Source of the DNA: Chryseobacterium phosphatilyticum
GTDB taxonomy: Bacteria > Bacteroidota > Bacteroidia > Flavobacteriales > Weeksellaceae
DNA: 64,000 nucleotides
Assembly (NCBI RefSeq): GCF_002899825.2
Contig: NZ_PPED02000005.1
Location: 62,001 to 126,000, forward strand
Direction of reading: 5' to 3'
The notes under the pieces are model-generated. The model did not search any database, had not been told where the DNA came from, and worked only from the letters and a program-made list of their open reading frames with translations. The position numbers were made by a program, and so were the translations under genes. Positions 60,131-64,000 of the stretch are shown here, piece after piece. Positions within the stretch are counted from its first letter, which is position 1; each line of letters starts with the position of its first letter.

Positions 60131-61171
60131 ATGATTAATAAAATTATCATGCTGGGGTTCGTATGCCTTATATCCGGATCTGTATATGCACAAAGAAAAC
60201 CTTTCAAATTTAATCTTCCTTCAAAAGAAGATACGGAGGTAAGTCCTATTGTAAAGGAAAAAGTTGATGAATATGCAAGAAAAATAGATGCCATCATTAA
60301 AGAAGAAAAGAAGTTGATGGAAGAAGAGCTCTTGATTGCTCAGGGACAAAACCTTGATAAAGCTGAGTTTAATAAACAAAAGGCCGAGATCGCTTCCCGT
60401 TATTCACTGAAAATAGATCAGAGAATTGAAAGTCTTGGTTTTGACATGGATGATGTTATTCAAAAACAGGTAAGATATTCTCTTCTGAATAATGATGTTA
60501 CTTCCAAAGAAGAACTGAGAGAAAAACTTTTGAAAAAGTTTCGTCCTACCAAAAACATTACAGGCTATATCTCTTATGGAATTATGAATCTTACCAACTC
60601 AAAGACAGATAATAGTCTTGATAAAAACCTGGGCTATGCAGGAAATCTGGAATTTGGACTCAAATTGAACTGTCAGTTTAGCAGAACCAGTCCCTGGGGA
60701 TTAATTTCCGGAATTGGATTTTCCTGGAGAACTTTAAATGTTGAAAATAATATGTTCTTTACAAAAGATGCCAACGCTGATGTTTATCTCGAGAAATTTG
60801 ATAAAAATCTTAGTAAAAGTAAACTGAGAACAGGATATATTATGGTACCGGTAGGTGTACAATATAATTTTTCGAAATTAAAAAATGCTGGATTGGACAT
60901 TCAATACAGAGAATATGATAAAGGATTTAAGGTAGGAGCTAATGTGTATGGGGGAGTCAGAATGTCAACGAATAATATCATAAAAGGAGAAGGAATCAGC
61001 CAGAGAGAACGGGAAAATTATCAGGTAAATCCTTTTATTTATGGCGGTCAGCTTACAGTATCTTATGGTGATTTCAGTGTTTTCGTTAAAAAAGATTTTG
61101 GAAATTTCTTTAAAGATGGACGCTTTGAAAGTGATAAAGCGTTGATTTTTGGACTTGCATTGGGATGGTAA
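60131..61171 (+). CDS. Outer-membrane protein with N-terminal coiled coil and C-terminal barrel
   Basis: A 346 aa protein with a signal peptide (about 1-20, ending VYAQ). A charged helical region (about 38-105: VDEYARKIDAIIKEEKKLMEEELLIAQG) is followed by about 230 residues of alternating strands (ITGYISYGIMNL, NLEFGLKLNCQFSR, WGLISGIGFSW, KVGANVYGGVRM). It ends in Trp (LIFGLALGW), as barrel proteins often do. It is the third gene after the sigma and membrane-protein genes and may be their main target or sensor. Family not recognised. Confidence 0.7.
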   Translation: MINKIIMLGFVCLISGSVYAQRKPFKFNLPSKEDTEVSPIVKEKVDEYARKIDAIIKEEKKLMEEELLIAQGQNLDKAEFNKQKAEIASRYSLKIDQRIESLGFDMDDVIQKQVRYSLLNNDVTSKEELREKLLKKFRPTKNITGYISYGIMNLTNSKTDNSLDKNLGYAGNLEFGLKLNCQFSRTSPWGLISGIGFSWRTLNVENNMFFTKDANADVYLEKFDKNLSKSKLRTGYIMVPVGVQYNFSKLKNAGLDIQYREYDKGFKVGANVYGGVRMSTNNIIKGEGISQRERENYQVNPFIYGGQLTVSYGDFSVFVKKDFGNFFKDGRFESDKALIFGLALGW

Positions 61172-61194
61172 AAATGGTGCAATATATTATAAAA

Positions 61195-61226
61195 ACCCGT
61201 CATACAGTAGTAAGACGGGTCTTTAA
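61195..61226. terminator. Intrinsic terminator after the sigma-factor operon
   Basis: ACCCGTC and GACGGGT with a 12-base loop and a T-rich tail. It may also end the convergent T9SS gene. Confidence 0.75.
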
Positions 61227-61265
61227 TTTTAAGTGGAAAACATCAGAAACAAAAAGGGGGGTGAT

Positions 61266-63254
61266 TTACCTTGTCAAAAAAACTTTACGGGTAAATATTT
61301 TTTTATCTTTCGTCTGAAGGGTAAGGATATAAACTCCGCCTGGTAACCTTTGAGGAAGCTCCAGAATTTTTGATTTTACTTTGGTACGGAATACCTCTGT
61401 TCCGAAGGTGTCACTCACAAAAATTTCAGCACCCTCTAAAGAAATATTTCCACTGAAGGTAATGTTTCCGGTAGTTGGGTTAGGAGATAAGGTGAGAATG
61501 TCTTTCTCCGGAAGGGTAATCGGTTGTGTTTTGTTTGATAATGATGTTGATATGATAGATGCATTATTTTGACTGATATTATAAGAATGGTAAAGCAGGC
61601 GTATTTCACTTTCATTGAGGGCTTTATTGTAAATAATCAGCTCATCAATATCTGCCCGGTCAAGAGCAATTTTGATTTTTTTGTGATTAATTCGCTTTTC
61701 CTGTGTCCATAGGGTGCACGCTCCGTTTTCATCAATAGAGTCACCACCCAATTGCCCGTTTACATAGATGCATGCGTTATCTATATCTCCATTTGCTTTC
61801 AGGACTAAAACATAGTGGGCATATCCGCCAGGCTGGCTAATTTGTCCGCCATCAAATTCTTCACCAATCATAAGGTGTTTGGAATCCATGTGAAACTTCT
61901 CACCAAAAGCCTCTAATTTGAGATAAGGTTGTGGCTTTGTAGGGGGAAGATATTCGCCCGGATCATTAGGATCTGGAATAAGTGGGTCGCCAGGTCTTAT
62001 ATTAGCCCAGAATGCAACAGTAATGTCTCCGGTGTAAAGAGATTGCGGAATGTCCGGACTCTCGAGGGCATAAGGTGACGTTGTTGAGGTGAGACCTTGC
62101 TGACATGCTATATTATTTTTAAATTCAGGAAAAAGGATTGATGGATGAAGATTGAATCCGAATTTCGTACTATTGGTATTTCCATTAAAAGAAAAATAGT
62201 AAAACGGATCATAAGGAACGTTTTTACATGCATCAAGACTAAGTTCTTCCTGATATGCATAGTAGATTTTTAAGTCATCAACATAATATCCAGTGTTAGA
62301 TTCGTTGATGCCATGCAGCCAGAATCTGACTCCTTTATAAGGCAATGACGTAATACATTCTATGATACCCCGATTAGGATTTTGTGGATCTACTTTAAGT
62401 TGATCGACAATTGGTTCTGCTGTTCCATCATCTTCCGTTATTGTTCGGATAAAAGTTCTGTCTTTTATAATTTGGCTGATAGGCTTATTGTCACTTCCAA
62501 CACCGATCACAAGTTTAGTGAAAGTTCTGGTTGTAGGAAAAAAAAGAGTCTGCTGAATATTTCTTACGTTTCCATAAGTACTAATCGTTAATGTAGAATG
62601 GTCATTTTCATTGGGCCCAACTGCATTTTGGGGATTTTGAACACTACAGTTGTTGCAGCTTTCAGAGTAGGCAATATGTGTTTCACTGCTTGCATACACT
62701 CTGTTATCCAGCTGATAGGCATAATAGAGATTAAGTCCTCCGTTCAGATTTAATAGTCCTGCATTTAAACTTATTCTGACACGATCATAAGGTTTTGTAG
62801 TAATAAACTCTATAGTTCCTTTACTTGAATTGATGCCTGTAAGCCCGATTTTAAGCATTTCATTATTAACGATTCTATAATCGTTGTTTGAGGTATTCCC
62901 GTTAAAAGTTTCTATGGAAACACCTGCCAATAATTGAACCGATAAACCAGAAATATTGGTTCCTATACCAATTGCAACTTTCGTATGCGTTTTTACAGAC
63001 GGGAAAATAAGGGTTTGTTCAATCCTTGCCCCAAGTCCCAGAGGAATTATCATGGAGGTGTAATTGCTTTCATCAGGTCCCACAATATTCTGAGGATTAT
63101 CAACGGAGCAGCCGCCACATGGCCCATAAATTTGGTTGTTTTGGCTGCTTACATATACTTTTTGTGCATACAATAAGGTGTTCATTGTACACATAAAGAG
63201 AAGTAGGAGATGGGTTTTTCTTAAGATAAACCATTTTGATAAACGAATTTTCAT
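61266..63254 (-). CDS. T9SS-secreted surface protein with LamG-like domain
   Basis: A 662 aa protein. The signal peptide (about 1-30, ending LLYAQ) is followed by two tandem copies of a beta-rich module of about 155 and 165 residues; each starts with the motif C-x2-CSV-x-NPQN-x-VGP-[DN]-E and ends YYAYQ. A LamG/concanavalin-like domain (about 345-565) ends with DIDELIIYNKALNESEIRLLYH. The C-terminal type A sorting domain (about 585-662: LSPNPTTGNITF, GGVYILTLQTKDKKIFTRKVFLTR) directs export and anchoring by the type IX system. It may bind glycans; the ligand is unknown. Confidence 0.88.
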   Translation of the reverse strand: MKIRLSKWFILRKTHLLLLFMCTMNTLLYAQKVYVSSQNNQIYGPCGGCSVDNPQNIVGPDESNYTSMIIPLGLGARIEQTLIFPSVKTHTKVAIGIGTNISGLSVQLLAGVSIETFNGNTSNNDYRIVNNEMLKIGLTGINSSKGTIEFITTKPYDRVRISLNAGLLNLNGGLNLYYAYQLDNRVYASSETHIAYSESCNNCSVQNPQNAVGPNENDHSTLTISTYGNVRNIQQTLFFPTTRTFTKLVIGVGSDNKPISQIIKDRTFIRTITEDDGTAEPIVDQLKVDPQNPNRGIIECITSLPYKGVRFWLHGINESNTGYYVDDLKIYYAYQEELSLDACKNVPYDPFYYFSFNGNTNSTKFGFNLHPSILFPEFKNNIACQQGLTSTTSPYALESPDIPQSLYTGDITVAFWANIRPGDPLIPDPNDPGEYLPPTKPQPYLKLEAFGEKFHMDSKHLMIGEEFDGGQISQPGGYAHYVLVLKANGDIDNACIYVNGQLGGDSIDENGACTLWTQEKRINHKKIKIALDRADIDELIIYNKALNESEIRLLYHSYNISQNNASIISTSLSNKTQPITLPEKDILTLSPNPTTGNITFSGNISLEGAEIFVSDTFGTEVFRTKVKSKILELPQRLPGGVYILTLQTKDKKIFTRKVFLTR

Positions 63255-63368
63255 ATATTCTTGTTTTAGTTTTTATTTTTAATTTAAATTTAGCAATAAT
63301 TATATTATGATGAATATTTGATTGTATTTTTTATAAATTTTTATAGTTATTGCTGCTTGAAAATAAAA

Positions 63369-63401
63369 AAAAGAGACTATTTCTGGAATAATCTCTTTTT
63401 C
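63369..63401 (-). terminator. Intrinsic terminator after fumC
   Basis: AAAAAGAGA/TCTCTTTT with one mismatch and an inner TATT/AATA extension. It lies about 30 bases after the fumC stop on the minus strand. Confidence 0.8.
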
Positions 63402-63431
63402 TGTAATTGTAATACAGGCAGTACGTTAGTG

Positions 63432-64000
63432 TTATTTGAGGCTTCCCACCATATCTTCCGGTTTTACCCATTCATCAAACTGCTCAGAAGTTAGCAGCCC
63501 AAGATTAATGGCTTCTTCTTTCAGAGTAGTTCCGTTCTTATGAGCTGTTTTTGCAATTTTTGCTGCGTTCTCATATCCGATATGTGTATTTAAAGCAGTG
63601 ACAAGCATTAGAGATTTGTCAACGAGTTCTTTAATTCTTTCATAGTTTGGTTCGATACCAACCGCACAATGATCGTTGAACGAAATACAAGCATCAGCAA
63701 TCAATTGAGCAGACTGAAGGAAATTATACGCCATTACCGGTTTGAAAACATTCAGTTCGTAGTTTCCTTGTGTTCCTGCAAATGAGATCGTGGTGTCATT
63801 GCCTAAAACCTGAGCACAAACCATAGTCAGAGCTTCATTTTGAGTAGGATTTACTTTTCCCGGCATGATCGAAGATCCCGGTTCATTCTCAGGAATATGA
63901 ATTTCTCCGATCCCGGAACGTGGTCCTGATGCCAATAATCTGATATCCTGAGCGATTTTGAATAAGGATACAGCAAGTTGCTTCAATGCTCCATGGCTCT
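63432..64000 (-). CDS. fumC: Class II fumarate hydratase, C-terminal part
   Basis: The frame is open to the window end (SHGALKQLAVSLFKIAQDIRLL), so about 189 C-terminal residues are visible. GSSIMPGKVNPTQNEALTM is the fumarase/aspartase signature with the catalytic serine loop. GPRSGIGEIHIPENEPGSS and the C-terminal GTTLKEEAINLGLLTSEQFDEWVKPEDMVG fit FumC better than aspartate ammonia-lyase. It interconverts fumarate and malate in the TCA cycle. The start lies beyond base 64000. Confidence 0.93.
   Translation of the reverse strand, partial: SHGALKQLAVSLFKIAQDIRLLASGPRSGIGEIHIPENEPGSSIMPGKVNPTQNEALTMVCAQVLGNDTTISFAGTQGNYELNVFKPVMAYNFLQSAQLIADACISFNDHCAVGIEPNYERIKELVDKSLMLVTALNTHIGYENAAKIAKTAHKNGTTLKEEAINLGLLTSEQFDEWVKPEDMVGSLK

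Noticed and set aside
1..64000. CRISPR array, prophage or insertion sequence
   Set aside because: No regularly spaced repeats, no phage structural genes and no transposase reading frame were found on either strand.

Overview
The window is AT-rich bacterial DNA that reads as a chromosomal segment of a Chryseobacterium-like member of the Weeksellaceae (Flavobacteriales, Bacteroidota). Support comes from TAnnTTTG -7 promoter boxes, few Shine-Dalgarno sites, a type IX secretion sorting domain, Bacteroidota families (DUF4835, DUF5686, DUF5687), a C-terminally extended ribosomal protein L21 and the gene order bamD-rpoZ-coaBC-DUF4835-recN. I see no phage, transposase, integrase or CRISPR array, so this is mostly core genome with a few small accessory patches.

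Layout. 1-2939: 3' part of menD converging on a pabB-pabC pair, all chorismate enzymes. 2984-5839: membrane proteins, an AI-2E type transporter and a DUF3820 protein. 5966-9933: uvrB, then a BlaI-type repressor with an M56 sensor peptidase and BlaI-like operators. 10039-20362: a lipoprotein sugar dehydrogenase, a TonB-dependent receptor, a flavin monooxygenase-aminotransferase pair, DUF502, MiaE, an acyltransferase and a lipoprotein metallopeptidase. 20545-21390: rplU-rpmA. 21585-22023: tandem double-glycine Cys-rich peptide genes with a decayed third copy. 22094-28492: a DUF5686 protein, two identical tRNA-Asn genes flanking a secreted HExxH protein, rseP and a small beta-barrel. 28730-32966: nitrilase, tryptophan 2,3-dioxygenase, and a persulfide dioxygenase/rhodanese/thioredoxin operon.

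33315-41875: a HerA-like ATPase, a DnaQ-type exonuclease, lysA with a probable leader-peptide attenuator, poxB, a TonB-C-like protein and miaB. 42036-47564: a TPR protein, a sigma-54 activator without receiver domain, a membrane protein, lptE and a long acidic protein. 47602-50778: DUF4126, rnpA, tcdA, tatD and a TetR regulator. 50882-56238: the envelope/housekeeping cluster bamD to recN. 56289-61171: an ABC exporter pair, another double-glycine peptide, and an ECF sigma/membrane protein/outer-membrane protein trio. 61266-64000: a T9SS cargo protein and the 3' part of fumC.

The most notable signals are: (1) a 23-codon Lys-containing leader ORF upstream of lysA, whose stop codon abuts one arm of an antiterminator that competes with an intrinsic terminator; (2) the tandem double-glycine peptides and their frameshifted third copy; (3) the 141-bp tRNA-Asn direct repeats; (4) a duplicated terminator unit near 19.1 and 19.4 kb. 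Some positions of short sites were counted by hand and may be off by one base. All functional names rest on reading motifs, not on database searches.
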